Origin: Achromobacter sp. HZ34
Lineage (GTDB): Bacteria; Pseudomonadota; Gammaproteobacteria; Burkholderiales; Burkholderiaceae_B
Assembly: GCF_002209485.1 (NCBI RefSeq)
Contig: NZ_NJIX01000011.1
Coordinates: forward strand, 1 to 64,000
Length of the DNA: 64,000 nt
Direction of reading: 5' to 3'
A model generated the notes under the pieces. That model had not been told where the DNA came from. It saw nothing but the letters and a program-made list of their open reading frames with translations, and ran no database searches. Position 1 is the stretch's first letter. Every line of letters begins with the position of its first letter. Positions 45,446 through 53,204 of this stretch are shown here, piece after piece. A program made the position numbers and the translations under genes.

Positions 45446-45622
45446 ATGGCTTGCAAGCCACTCCATGCACCACTGCGAGGCGCCGACAGCGGCCGTCGCT
45501 GCTTTTTTACAACGTCATGACCGAACGCGCCACCCTTATGGGCGGGCGCGACCGCCCAGTCCCGGCGCCGGCCCTGTGCTCGGTGATAATGAGAAAAATT
45601 CCAAAAGACTGGAGCGTGGGTT

Positions 45623-45952
45623 GTGATGAGCATGACAGGCACCCTTGGGGCTGCCTTGAGCACGGGGATCTGGAGCCTGATCTCCGGCACGGTGCTGGCA
45701 TGGCTGTGCGGAGCCTGGCTGCGGCGCCAGGCCTGGCCGCATGGGCTGGTGTGGGTCGGACGAATCATTATCGTGGCCGCCATCGTTTTGTTTCCGCAGG
45801 GCTTGCGCCTATGGTTTGCCGGGCCGTTCGTGAACCAGTACCTGCCTCATACCTTGACCAATATCGAGCTGAGCTTGCTGGTGAAAATTGCCTTCGGCAC
45901 TTCTGTCCTGGGGGTGATCGTGGCCGCGTTTTATGACCCTGGCGTGAAATAA
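45623..45952 (+). CDS. Small hypothetical membrane protein, about 109 residues
   Basis: Starts at GTG 45623 or ATG 45626, with GGAG about ten bases upstream. Three hydrophobic segments are visible: about 8-30 (ALSTGIWSLISGTVLAWLCG), 42-58 (VWVGRIIIVAAIVLFP) and 86-103 (LVKIAFGTSVLGVIVAAF). It should be an inner-membrane protein. No family is recognised. It lies between the cold-shock gene and the hydrolase-like gene with no clear operon partner. Confidence 0.6.
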   Translation: MMSMTGTLGAALSTGIWSLISGTVLAWLCGAWLRRQAWPHGLVWVGRIIIVAAIVLFPQGLRLWFAGPFVNQYLPHTLTNIELSLLVKIAFGTSVLGVIVAAFYDPGVK

Positions 45953-46281
45953 AAATGCCACGGATATAATGTCTCTAGTCCAATACAAATAATCCTTTTG
46001 TCGTCAATAATGCGTGTCCGCATGTAAGGTCAGGCGGCCGAGATAATCCAGAACGGCGGCGTTTTTTTCGGGTTTGCCCTGATAAATAAACCTCTTCACG
46101 CGCGGTTTCGTGGTGCGCGCGGGCTGATTCCTGGATGCCTCTTTTTGTACTAGACCGAAACATGCGTGTAAGCACGAGCCGCGCGGCAGGCTGCGCACTG
46201 GTCAAAACCGCTACCATTTCCGGACCCGATTCCGGATAGCTGTTCCGGCGCCGCCCCCGAACTTCAGTCCAGGGAAATCGC
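45953..46281 (+). other. Intergenic region upstream of the hydrolase-like gene
   Basis: 329 bases without a supported gene. It contains a perfect TATAAT hexamer (45965-45970) just after the membrane-protein gene, but no convincing -35 at 16-18 bases. The remainder is unremarkable. Confidence 0.4.
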
Positions 46282-48093
46282 ATGAGCCTGCATGCTGTCT
46301 TGAGAAATAACACCAGGAATCCGAAGCAGCAGACCTATGCGGTGCTCGCGGGCGCGCCGACCGACCAGGGTATGCCTGGCGACTTGTCGGTGTCTCTGTA
46401 TGCGGGCGTCTGGATAATCCACGAGAGCGGGAGCGTGGACGAGGCCGGCGTCGAGTTGGCCGAGGCAGCGGTGGCGGTTTCCGCGGCGGGCCGCAGTTCC
46501 CTGGTCATCGACGCCCCGGCGGTCGGCGCTGACGCCGCCGGTTCGATCACGATAGATGAGCCTCGCGAAACCGAGGAGTCCGTCCAGGCAAGCGGCATCA
46601 GCCACCGCCATGGCGGGGTCGAACATCGACGCACCGTTACAGTCAGCCGGGCGCTGCCGGTGGTCACGATCGAGGATGTGGTGAAGGGTGAGGACTTGAG
46701 GGGCGGTCCGGGGGACGGCCCGCAGGACCGGCCCGGGATGTCTCTTGTGTGGCGCCTGGCGTCCGGGCTTGCCGCCGTCATCGTTGGCCGGGAAGTCCAT
46801 CTGCTGCAAGGCAGCACCAAGGTGGCGAAGATTTGCATCCAGACGGACACCACCGTCGAGACCAGCGTTGACGGGTCGACGCTGCGCGTGGCGATGGGAA
46901 ATATGTCGTCGTGGCGCTGCACGACCACTTTTGTATTCCCGCGCCGTTCCGCTACGGGAATCGTCCTGCCATTCGAAACCTTGCCGGGGGACTGGCCCAT
47001 CCAGTATCGCCTGGAGACCCAGGCGCAAAGCGATGTCCTGTGCGTGGTGCTGCCTGCCATGGCGGGTAAGTTCGACTACCGGATCAACTATCTGAAGCTG
47101 CTGCGGGGCGCGCCGGTCAACCGCCTGTTCTTGCTGGATGATTTCGGCCCTCAGGGGTCTTACCTGATTGCGTCGGGTGGGGACGTGCGGCTCGGTGATG
47201 CGGTGTGCGCTCTGCTGGAAAGTGTGCGATGCAGGCTTGGCATCGACAAGCGCAAGGTGGTCTTCATGGGTTCATCGAAGGGTGGAACGACCGCGCTATA
47301 TGTGGCGCACCGGCTCGGTTATGGCCGTGTCCTGGCGGGCGCCCCCCAGACGCGGATAGGTTATTTCCTGCTGCACCAGGATGTCGCCAATGGCTGGCGC
47401 CTGGCTGACTACATGTGTCCCGGCAAGAGCGGCGCGGCGGCATTGGACTGGCTCAACCGATTGATGTTCGATCTGCCTTTGGCCAAGGATGTCGATTGCC
47501 GCATCCATGTGGGGGAGGGCGATCACCACTACCGACGCCATGTGCTGCCTTATCTGCACCACGTCAGGAAGCGGGGTGGCGATGTCGATCTGCACGTCGG
47601 GAATTATGAGCAGCACAACGAGCTTGGCGAGCACTTTCCCGATTACGTCGAAAATGCCCTGGGCGATCTTTTTGGCATCACTTTCAGCGACCCCTCAACC
47701 ACTGCGGAGCCTATCGTGAATTCCACTATCCCGACTTCCCCTGATGTGAGTACCGCGGCATCCCCCGCGCCTGTCATTGCGCCACCAGTTGCCGTAGATC
47801 CGGCGCTGACCGTGATGGCCTGGCGCGAAGGCGACGAACTGGTCGGCCGCATTGCCGTGCCGTGGAAGTGGTCCGCGGCGCAGGTCGAATTCGCCTTCTA
47901 TCTGCAGGTCGCCGATGAAAAGAAGGAAGTGCGCTGGTACGAGGACTCCCCGACTACACGCTTCGCCTGGCCGGCTGGCGCCGATCCCGAAATCGTGAGC
48001 ATCAAGGGCTTCGTACGCGAAGCAGGCAATCACGCCCACCACCTGTCGGCAACGTCACCACTCTTGCGCAGCAGCGCAGTGTTCGCGGTGTGA
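46282..48093 (+). CDS. Large orphan protein with alpha/beta-hydrolase-like core
   Basis: 603 residues. The central part (about 245-465) looks like an alpha/beta hydrolase: the nucleophile elbow is G330-S331-S332-K333-G334 in VFMGSSKGGTTALYVAHRLG, D414 in HVGEGDHHY is a candidate acid and H445 in NYEQHNELG a candidate base. The GSSKGG elbow resembles that of Asp2/XcbB-type proteins linked to surface glycan or capsule modification. A Pro/Ser/Thr linker (about 470-505) leads to a C-terminal beta-rich domain. The first 240 residues are unusual and match nothing I know. No signal peptide. It stands alone before tRNA-Met. Confidence 0.55.
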   Translation: MSLHAVLRNNTRNPKQQTYAVLAGAPTDQGMPGDLSVSLYAGVWIIHESGSVDEAGVELAEAAVAVSAAGRSSLVIDAPAVGADAAGSITIDEPRETEESVQASGISHRHGGVEHRRTVTVSRALPVVTIEDVVKGEDLRGGPGDGPQDRPGMSLVWRLASGLAAVIVGREVHLLQGSTKVAKICIQTDTTVETSVDGSTLRVAMGNMSSWRCTTTFVFPRRSATGIVLPFETLPGDWPIQYRLETQAQSDVLCVVLPAMAGKFDYRINYLKLLRGAPVNRLFLLDDFGPQGSYLIASGGDVRLGDAVCALLESVRCRLGIDKRKVVFMGSSKGGTTALYVAHRLGYGRVLAGAPQTRIGYFLLHQDVANGWRLADYMCPGKSGAAALDWLNRLMFDLPLAKDVDCRIHVGEGDHHYRRHVLPYLHHVRKRGGDVDLHVGNYEQHNELGEHFPDYVENALGDLFGITFSDPSTTAEPIVNSTIPTSPDVSTAASPAPVIAPPVAVDPALTVMAWREGDELVGRIAVPWKWSAAQVEFAFYLQVADEKKEVRWYEDSPTTRFAWPAGADPEIVSIKGFVREAGNHAHHLSATSPLLRSSAVFAV

Positions 48094-48145
48094 ATGCCTG
48101 AAACCGAAGGCCCAAGATAGACGCTCTCAGCCAACGCCCAAAGCA

Positions 48146-48173
48146 AAACGGCCCGCATCTCTGCGGGCCGTTT
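48146..48173. terminator. Bidirectional terminator between the hydrolase-like gene and tRNA-Met
   Basis: AAACGGCCCGCA, TCTC, TGCGGGCCGTTT: a perfect 12-pair stem with a T run on each side, serving the plus-strand gene and the minus-strand tRNA. Confidence 0.85.
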
Positions 48174-48181
48174 CAAATACT

Positions 48182-48258
48182 TGGTGGCGCATCCCTGATT
48201 CGAACAGGGGACCTGCGGATTATGATTCCGTCGCTCTAACCGGCTGAGCTAATGCGCC
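48182..48258 (-). tRNA. tRNA-Met (CAT), elongator type
   Basis: 77 bases on the minus strand with encoded CCA. The acceptor arm GGCGCAT pairs with ATGCGCC, the D arm is GCTC...GAGC, and the anticodon arm reads CGGA-ATCATAA-TCCG with anticodon CAT. The T arm is CCCTG-TTCGAAT-CAGGG. The GGAATCATAATCC anticodon arm is typical of elongator tRNA-Met; a lysidine-modified tRNA-Ile2 is less likely. Initiator tRNA would have a mispaired first base pair, which is absent. Confidence 0.93.
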
Positions 48259-48401
48259 ATTTCGCTGCGGCCCGTCAGTATCGCCCGTTTCCATCACCTT
48301 GCTTGCGCCGTGACGGCTTAGTTGCGATCCAGAGTGTGCCTCAGGAAAGAACGAGATTCTAGCACGGAAAAACTTTGTTCAACAAGCCCGTTGAGCAAAA
48401 T

Positions 48402-49409
48402 TCAGCCACGCGCGCCGAACAGGGCAAACCACTCCCTTTCGTCAGTCCAATAGCGCACGTTGTGGAAACCCGCCCGTTCCAGCATGGCCTTGAATGTGGA
48501 CGGGTAGTACTTGTATGAATTCTCCGTGTGGATCCGCTCGCCACGGGCGAAGCTGCGCTGGCCGCGCGGCCACGTCACCGTCAGGTCGGCTTCGGCCTGA
48601 AGATGCATTTCGATGCGCGACTTGGCTTCATTGTAGAAAGCGACATGTGACCACTGCGCGACGTCGAAGTCCGCATCGATGATGCGGTTGGCATGGCGCA
48701 ACATGTTCAAGTTGAACGCGGCAGTGACGCCCAGGGCGTCGTCATAGGCCGGTTCCAACAGAGCCCGTGGCTTGACGAGGTCGACGCCGATCAACAGGCC
48801 GCCACCGACACAGGCACGGCGGATACGGCTCAACAGGGACGCCGCATGGTCCGGCGCCAGGTTGCCGATGCTGGAGCCCGGGTAGAAGAACAATCGCTCC
48901 ACTTCGCCCACGTCGGGCGGCAGGTTCAGCGTTTCAAAGAAATCGGTGCCGACGGCAACCAGATCCATATCCGTGTAGCGGGCACCCAGGCGATCGACTG
49001 CCTGGCGCAAATAGTCGACGGAGATGTCCACCGGCACATACTGCGCCGGCGCCAGATAAGGGAACAGCCGCTCGGCCTTGACGCAGTCGCCCGCGCCCAG
49101 ATCGACAAGGGTGCGTACGGGACCCACATGGCGGGATATCTCGGCAGCATGGCGCTCGACGATTTCGCGTTCGCAGCGAGTGGGGTAGTACTCCGGCAGC
49201 TGGGTGATCGCCGTGAACAGGTTGGAGCCCAGTTCGTCGTACAGGTATTTGGGACTGATGGTAGGGCGGTCGGCCCTCAGGCCCTGTTCTATCTCGGCCC
49301 GAACCGCGTCATTGTCTTCAGAATGCAGTTGATGGAAGCGCGGGGAAGGGACGGTCTTGATGTAAGTGTTATGGGCGGGAACGTGCGGCGAGTAAGACGG
49401 GTTGTACAT
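48402..49409 (-). CDS. egtD: L-histidine N-alpha-methyltransferase EgtD
   Basis: 335 residues. The family signature YLYDELGSNLFTAITQLPEY begins at residue 55, with the SAM-binding LVDLGAGDCVKAERL at about 101-115 and FFYPGSSIGNL further on. EgtD trimethylates histidine with three SAM to make hercynine, the first step of ergothioneine synthesis, a thiol antioxidant pathway. No egtB sulfoxide synthase lies next to it in the window. A sigma-54-like element (49454-49469) lies 45 bases upstream of the start. Confidence 0.93.
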   Translation of the reverse strand: MYNPSYSPHVPAHNTYIKTVPSPRFHQLHSEDNDAVRAEIEQGLRADRPTISPKYLYDELGSNLFTAITQLPEYYPTRCEREIVERHAAEISRHVGPVRTLVDLGAGDCVKAERLFPYLAPAQYVPVDISVDYLRQAVDRLGARYTDMDLVAVGTDFFETLNLPPDVGEVERLFFYPGSSIGNLAPDHAASLLSRIRRACVGGGLLIGVDLVKPRALLEPAYDDALGVTAAFNLNMLRHANRIIDADFDVAQWSHVAFYNEAKSRIEMHLQAEADLTVTWPRGQRSFARGERIHTENSYKYYPSTFKAMLERAGFHNVRYWTDEREWFALFGARG

Positions 49410-49453
49410 TGGTCTGCCCTCGGGGGTGGGTGTCCTGCATTAGCAATTGCAAT

Positions 49454-49469
49454 AGCAACCTTCATGCCC
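49454..49469 (-). promoter_or_regulatory. Sigma-54-like element upstream of egtD
   Basis: On the minus strand GGGCATGAAGGTTGCT, matching 10 of 12 positions of TGGCACG-N4-TTGCW. With five more downstream bases it is nearly identical to the element at 53010 (17 of 21 positions). The predicted RNA starts near 49443, leaving a 34-base leader. Confidence 0.55.
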
Positions 49470-49567
49470 GCCGCCGGCTGGGGAGGCCGGATACCGATTC
49501 CAGGCCGCGCCGATACCGACGACTTCAGGACAATACCCTGTTCCGCTTTGCGCCGTGCACGATGAAA

Positions 49568-49608
49568 TAGCGCTTTACCGCTGGTTGCGAATCACAAACA
49601 AAGCGCTA
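49568..49608. promoter_or_regulatory. Inverted repeat, candidate enhancer site
   Basis: TAGCGCTTT (49568-49576) and AAAGCGCTA (49600-49608) are perfect inverted arms with a 23-base spacer, about 100-140 bases upstream of the egtD element and upstream of the DUF883 gene. The half-site AGCGCTT recurs at 53095-53101 between two other such elements. Confidence 0.35.
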
Positions 49609-49704
49609 ACACGGCGCCGCCACAATAATGGTGTCAGACGGGCTTAGCGGCCCGTCGCCGCATTTCCACTTTTTGGGGTGCGGGGAATCCTTCAAGGAGT
49701 CGCC

Positions 49705-50040
49705 ATGAGAACGAATTCATATTCTGCCGAAATCGCCGCCAACAAGGACAAGGTCGCAGCCAGCTTCCGGGAACTGGTGGCCGGTACGGAAGATTTGCTG
49801 CGCTCGACCGCCTCCTACACGGGCGAAGAGGTCGAACGTTCCCGCAAGCGTCTGCGCCAGCAGCTGGAAGTTGCCCGCGGCGTGGCCGGGGAATGGGAGC
49901 AGACCGCGGCGGAACGCGCTCGCCGCGCTTCCGAGGTGACGGACCAGTATGTCCACGAAAATGCCTGGAAGTCGATTGGCGTGGCCGCCCTGGTAGGCCT
50001 GCTGGTGGGCGCCTGCCTGTCTTCGAGCGACCGCCGCTGA
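49705..50040 (+). CDS. DUF883 family protein (ElaB/YqjD-like), membrane-anchored
   Basis: 111 residues from ATG 49705 with AAGGAG upstream. It has a long charged helix (about 10-80) and a C-terminal glycine-rich membrane anchor VAALVGLLVGACLSSSDRR. This is the ElaB/YqjD layout: C-tail-anchored inner-membrane proteins, some of which bind ribosomes in stationary phase and respond to stress. It begins a plus-strand run of small stress-type genes and is divergent from egtD. Confidence 0.9.
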   Translation: MRTNSYSAEIAANKDKVAASFRELVAGTEDLLRSTASYTGEEVERSRKRLRQQLEVARGVAGEWEQTAAERARRASEVTDQYVHENAWKSIGVAALVGLLVGACLSSSDRR

Positions 50041-50057
50041 CGCGGCACGCGCGCCCC

Positions 50058-50624
50058 ATGTCCGGGGCGCCGGATCTGTCCAATATGTCGTCCATCATCG
50101 TCGCGGGTTTCGAAAGCGTAGAGGCTGCCGAGAGCGCCATGCACGCGTTATTGACCGAAGGTTTTCGTGAGGACGCCGTCCACATCTTCGATGTGGACGG
50201 CGACGCGAAATACCTGGCGGTCATGCGCCATGCCGCCCGGGCCGCTGTGCTGCAGACGGCCATCATGGCCGCTGTCGGCGCCGCGCTGGGCACGGCCAGC
50301 GCCATGTATATGGACGTCCCTGGGGCCATAGGCATAGGGGTTGCCGCACTGGGCGCACTGCTGGGTGCGGGCGCCGCCGCGATTTTCTCGGTTCTGCATC
50401 GCAATTGGCTGGGCCGCCCCCGCCGGGTGGCCCTGGTGGCTGTACTGGCAGAGGCGGGCGAGGAGTTACAGGGGGCCCAGCTGTTGTCCGACGCCGGGGG
50501 CGTTGGCGTGCCGCGCCGCAAAGCGCGTTGGCAGGGGTGGGGGCCCGCGGCGACCGCCGTTACATCTCAAGGGAGTTCCGTCACGAACCGGGACTTCCGA
50601 CTGATCAAGGCCAAGGGAGGCTAG
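50058..50624 (+). CDS. Hypothetical protein with glycine-zipper membrane segment
   Basis: About 188 residues from ATG 50058 (MSGAPDLSNMSSIIVAGFES); ATG 50085 is an alternative. The first 60 residues resemble a ferredoxin-like stress-protein domain (VAGFESVEAAESAMHALLTEGF with a VHIFDVDGD strand). A Gly/Ala-rich hydrophobic hairpin follows (about 72-115, with small-residue repeats such as GALLGAGAAAIF). Similar two-part proteins occur among general-stress proteins of unknown role. It lies between the DUF883 gene and the hydrophilic protein gene, probably one transcript. Start choice is uncertain, as neither ATG has a strong site. Confidence 0.65.
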   Translation: MSGAPDLSNMSSIIVAGFESVEAAESAMHALLTEGFREDAVHIFDVDGDAKYLAVMRHAARAAVLQTAIMAAVGAALGTASAMYMDVPGAIGIGVAALGALLGAGAAAIFSVLHRNWLGRPRRVALVAVLAEAGEELQGAQLLSDAGGVGVPRRKARWQGWGPAATAVTSQGSSVTNRDFRLIKAKGG

Positions 50625-50625
50625 C

Positions 50626-50967
50626 ATGACCGCCACACACAACGACGAGCACAAGATTCCCGCCACGGGTAATACCAAGGGCAGCGCGGAGACGCCTGAG
50701 CGCACGCGCAACCAGACCGAACGCGAAGGGCCGGCACGGGTGTCGCATGAACTCGACCGGCAGGAGCAATGGGACGACGCCGCGTCTCACGAGGGTTTCC
50801 AAAAAGGCGAGCAGGGCGGATACAAAGGCGACTACGACCAGGGCAAGTACGAAAACCGCGATTTTGGTTTTACCCCCTCGGAGGATGAAAGCCAGCCGGA
50901 CGCCGGCGGTGGACAGGGCAAGCAGCAGGAAAACAAGCAGGGTATCAAGCAGGTTCAGAAAAAATAA
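50626..50967 (+). CDS. Hydrophilic, intrinsically disordered stress-type protein
   Basis: 113 residues beginning one base after the previous stop, with AGGGAGG upstream of ATG 50626. The composition is almost wholly Gly, Gln, Glu, Asp, Lys and Asn with no hydrophobic core; HEGFQKGEQGGYKGDYDQGK shows KGG-like repeats. Such hydrophilin-like proteins are often induced by osmotic or desiccation stress. No catalytic role is expected. A terminator follows at 50982. Confidence 0.7.
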   Translation: MTATHNDEHKIPATGNTKGSAETPERTRNQTEREGPARVSHELDRQEQWDDAASHEGFQKGEQGGYKGDYDQGKYENRDFGFTPSEDESQPDAGGGQGKQQENKQGIKQVQKK

Positions 50968-50981
50968 TTAACCGCGACAGC

Positions 50982-51006
50982 AGCCCCGCATGATGGCGGG
51001 GCTTTT
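50982..51006 (+). terminator. Terminator after the hydrophilic protein gene
   Basis: AGCCCCGC (50982-50989) and GCGGGGCT (50996-51003) pair around ATGATG, followed by TTTT in all. Confidence 0.8.
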
Positions 51007-51009
51007 GCA
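50994..51009 (+). promoter_or_regulatory. Possible sigma-54-like element overlapping the terminator
   Basis: TGGCGGGGCTTTTGCA matches 10 of 12 consensus positions but is built from the terminator arm and T run, so it may be coincidence. A start near 51020 would leave only 13 bases to the lipoprotein ATG. Confidence 0.25.
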
Positions 51010-51032
51010 TGCCGCAGGAAAGGAGTACGAGT

Positions 51033-52532
51033 ATGCGATGGCTGGCGCGCTGGCTGGGCGTGGCGGTCACGGTGGTGGGAATGCTGGGTGGTTGCGCCAG
51101 CGTGCCCGACACCGACCATTTGGGCGGGTCCGTAAGCCAGAAGCGGTTCGCCACCGATTCAGGGTGGTCGAATTACAACCGCGGGCAGGACATCGTCAAG
51201 AAGCTGGACGCGCAGAAGCCCGCCGCTACCGCGGACGGCGATTTCCTTGCACGTCACCTGCAGGTGGAGGAAGCCATCAGCGGCGCGCCGCTGATGATAG
51301 GCAACCGGGTCACCCTGCTGACGGACGGACCACGCACGTATGACGCGATGCTGCGCGACATACGCGCCGCGCGGCAGTTCATCCACATGGAAAGCTATAT
51401 CTTCGACGACGACGAAGTAGGGCGCATGTTTGCCGACGCCTTCATCGCCAAGCGCGCGGAGGGCGTGGCGGTCGCCTTGATGGTCGATGGTGTGGGCACC
51501 CTGGGAACACCGGACGCGCTGTTCAAGCGCATGCGCGACGCCGGTGTGCAGGTGGTCGTGTTCAACCCTGTCAATCCCGCGCGCGCCAAGGCTGGTTGGG
51601 CGCCCAATAACCGCGACCATCGCAAGCTGCTGGTGGTGGACGGCAAGGTCGGCTTCCTGGGCGGGATCAATATCAGCGCTGTGTATGCGTCTGCGCCATC
51701 GCACGGCGGCAGCGCCGGGTCGGCGCTGTCGTTCTCTGGTGGGTCCAAGGCCACCGATGTCAAGGCCGATGGGGTCAAGCCTGGCGACGCCAAATCCGAT
51801 GATGTGAAGCCCGACGGCAGTACGCCGGACGCCGCCACCGCGCCATGGCGCGACACGCATATCCGCGTGGAAGGGCCGGCGGTCGGTGAGATCGAACGCG
51901 TCATGCAGCAGGGCTGGGCTGAACAGCACGGGCCGCCGCTGGACGCGCGCGAGTTCTATCCGCGTGCCACGCCCACGGGGCCTACCGCGATGCGCATCGT
52001 CGCCAACCGGCCTGGCGACAAGGATGGCTACACGCTGTACCTGACCTTGATTTCCGCGATCAAGAGCGCGCAACGTTCCATCCATATCACCATGGCCTAC
52101 TTCGTGCCCGATCCCGCGTTCGTGCAGGCCTTGACCGAGGCGGCGCGGCGCGGGGTGGATGTGGGCATGGTGTTGCCGGGCTTCAGCGATTCATCGCTGG
52201 TCTGGCACGCGGGCAGGTCCTATTACACGCCGCTGCTGGATGCGGGTGCGCATCTTTACGAGCGGCGCGACGCCATGCTGCACGCCAAGACCGCGGTGAT
52301 CGATGGCGTGTGGTCCACGGTGGGTTCAAGCAATATGGACTGGCGCAGCTTCGCGCTGAATTACGAATTGAATGCCGTCATCCTGGGGCCGGAATTCGGT
52401 GGCGAGATGGAGGCTCTGTTCAAGCGGGACGTGGCCGACGCCACGCCTATCAGCAAGGAAGAATGGAGCCAGCGGGGCTTCGACGAACGCTTCATGGAAG
52501 CCTTTTCGCGTTTGTTCGAACGCTGGCTCTGA
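51033..52532 (+). CDS. Phospholipase D-family lipoprotein, cardiolipin-synthase-like
   Basis: 499 residues from ATG 51033 with AAGGAG upstream. The signal peptide ends in the lipobox VGMLGGC, so the protein is probably lipid-anchored in the envelope. Two HKD motifs are present: HRKLLVVDGKVGFLGGIN and HAKTAVIDGVWSTVGSSN, as in cardiolipin synthases and phospholipase D. After the first motif there is an unusual insertion of about 50 residues with degenerate repeats (ATDVKADGVKPGDAKSDDVK, continuing with PDG). Likely acts on phospholipids or related phosphodiesters; the substrate is unproven. Confidence 0.85.
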   Translation: MRWLARWLGVAVTVVGMLGGCASVPDTDHLGGSVSQKRFATDSGWSNYNRGQDIVKKLDAQKPAATADGDFLARHLQVEEAISGAPLMIGNRVTLLTDGPRTYDAMLRDIRAARQFIHMESYIFDDDEVGRMFADAFIAKRAEGVAVALMVDGVGTLGTPDALFKRMRDAGVQVVVFNPVNPARAKAGWAPNNRDHRKLLVVDGKVGFLGGINISAVYASAPSHGGSAGSALSFSGGSKATDVKADGVKPGDAKSDDVKPDGSTPDAATAPWRDTHIRVEGPAVGEIERVMQQGWAEQHGPPLDAREFYPRATPTGPTAMRIVANRPGDKDGYTLYLTLISAIKSAQRSIHITMAYFVPDPAFVQALTEAARRGVDVGMVLPGFSDSSLVWHAGRSYYTPLLDAGAHLYERRDAMLHAKTAVIDGVWSTVGSSNMDWRSFALNYELNAVILGPEFGGEMEALFKRDVADATPISKEEWSQRGFDERFMEAFSRLFERWL

Positions 52533-52543
52533 GCGCGCGTGGC

Positions 52544-52906
52544 TTACTTGCCGTAGCGCGTCTTCGCATCAGCCATGCAGGCATCCTTGGCATTGCCCGA
52601 CATGGTGTCGCATTTTTCCTTGGCGACCTTGTAATCGTTGTCGCGCTTTTCCTTGGTTGCGTCGTGGCGCGACTCGGCCTGTTCCTTGGCCTGCTTGGCA
52701 TCGACCTTGGCATTATCGCGCGTGGCCTTGGCCTGCTGCTGGCACACATCCTTGTCATTGCCCTTGAGCGCGTCGCAACGCTTCTGGTCGGCCTTGTATT
52801 GGGTGTCGATCTCTTGCGGCGTCATCACGGTTTGCGCCTGTACAGCGAAAGACAGCGCGGACAAGCCGAGCAATGCGCCGGCAAGAGTGGGTTTGATGAT
52901 GTTCAT
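52544..52906 (-). CDS. Small secreted Lys/Ala-rich coiled-coil protein
   Basis: 120 residues with a Sec signal peptide MNIIKPTLAGALLGLSALSF ending near VQAQ. The mature part is a charged helix rich in Lys, Ala, Asp and Gln with a TolA-like look, and it has four cysteines (KRCDALKGN, DVCQQQ, EKCDTMSGN, DACMADA) in two similar CX10C units, suggesting a disulphide-linked helical hairpin and internal duplication. No family is assigned. GGAGAAG precedes ATG 52906. A sigma-54-like element is at 53010, and the leader contains a hairpin. Confidence 0.7.
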   Translation of the reverse strand: MNIIKPTLAGALLGLSALSFAVQAQTVMTPQEIDTQYKADQKRCDALKGNDKDVCQQQAKATRDNAKVDAKQAKEQAESRHDATKEKRDNDYKVAKEKCDTMSGNAKDACMADAKTRYGK

Positions 52907-52932
52907 GCGCTTCTCCTGTTTATTTCTCATGC

Positions 52933-52964
52933 ATGGCGTTCGGGCATACATGCCGATACGCCAT
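52933..52964 (-). repeat. Leader hairpin of the coiled-coil protein gene
   Basis: ATGGCGT (52933-52939) and ACGCCAT (52958-52964) form outer arms, with a GGCAT/ATGCC inner stem. It lies in the predicted 5' leader, 27-58 bases before the ATG, and could affect translation or stability. Confidence 0.4.
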
Positions 52965-53009
52965 GGCTCATCGACAGCCCGGCGTATTGCCGAGCTCAAT
53001 CTAAGCATT

Positions 53010-53025
53010 AGCAACCGGTATGCCC
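53010..53025 (-). promoter_or_regulatory. Sigma-54-like element upstream of the coiled-coil protein gene
   Basis: On the minus strand GGGCATACCGGTTGCT, then AATGC, nearly identical to the egtD element. The predicted start near 52999 gives a leader of about 93 bases. Confidence 0.55.
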
Positions 53026-53068
53026 ATGCATGTGCGATGGCCGTGTGAGCATGTCCATGGCCAGACAT

Positions 53069-53101
53069 AAGCGTTGCTGCAAGACGGTTCACGCAGCGCT
53101 T
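53069..53101. promoter_or_regulatory. Inverted repeat between two divergent sigma-54-like elements
   Basis: AAGCGTTGC (53069-53077) and GCAGCGCTT (53093-53101) are inverted arms with one mismatch and a 15-base spacer. It lies between the elements at 53010 (minus) and 53123 (plus), a plausible shared activator site. Confidence 0.35.
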
Positions 53102-53122
53102 GAATGTGCGCGGCAGCGTTGT

Positions 53123-53138
53123 GGGTACGCTGTTTGCT
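53123..53138 (+). promoter_or_regulatory. Sigma-54-like element upstream of the Pro/Thr-rich protein gene
   Basis: GGGTACGCTGTTTGCT has GG-N10-GC and matches 10 of 12 consensus positions. The predicted start near 53149 precedes a TGATGAT-cca-ATCATCA inverted repeat (53153-53169) and the ATG at 53205. Confidence 0.5.
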
Positions 53139-53204
53139 GTATGCCCTGCACCTGATGATCCAATCATCAAGTCCTTTCAGGTCAACCAAGTAGGGAGATA
53201 CTTC

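Noticed and set aside
45975-46313. A 112-codon minus-strand frame upstream of the hydrolase-like gene
   Set aside because: It overlaps the start of that gene, lacks a ribosome-binding site and shows basic low-complexity composition.
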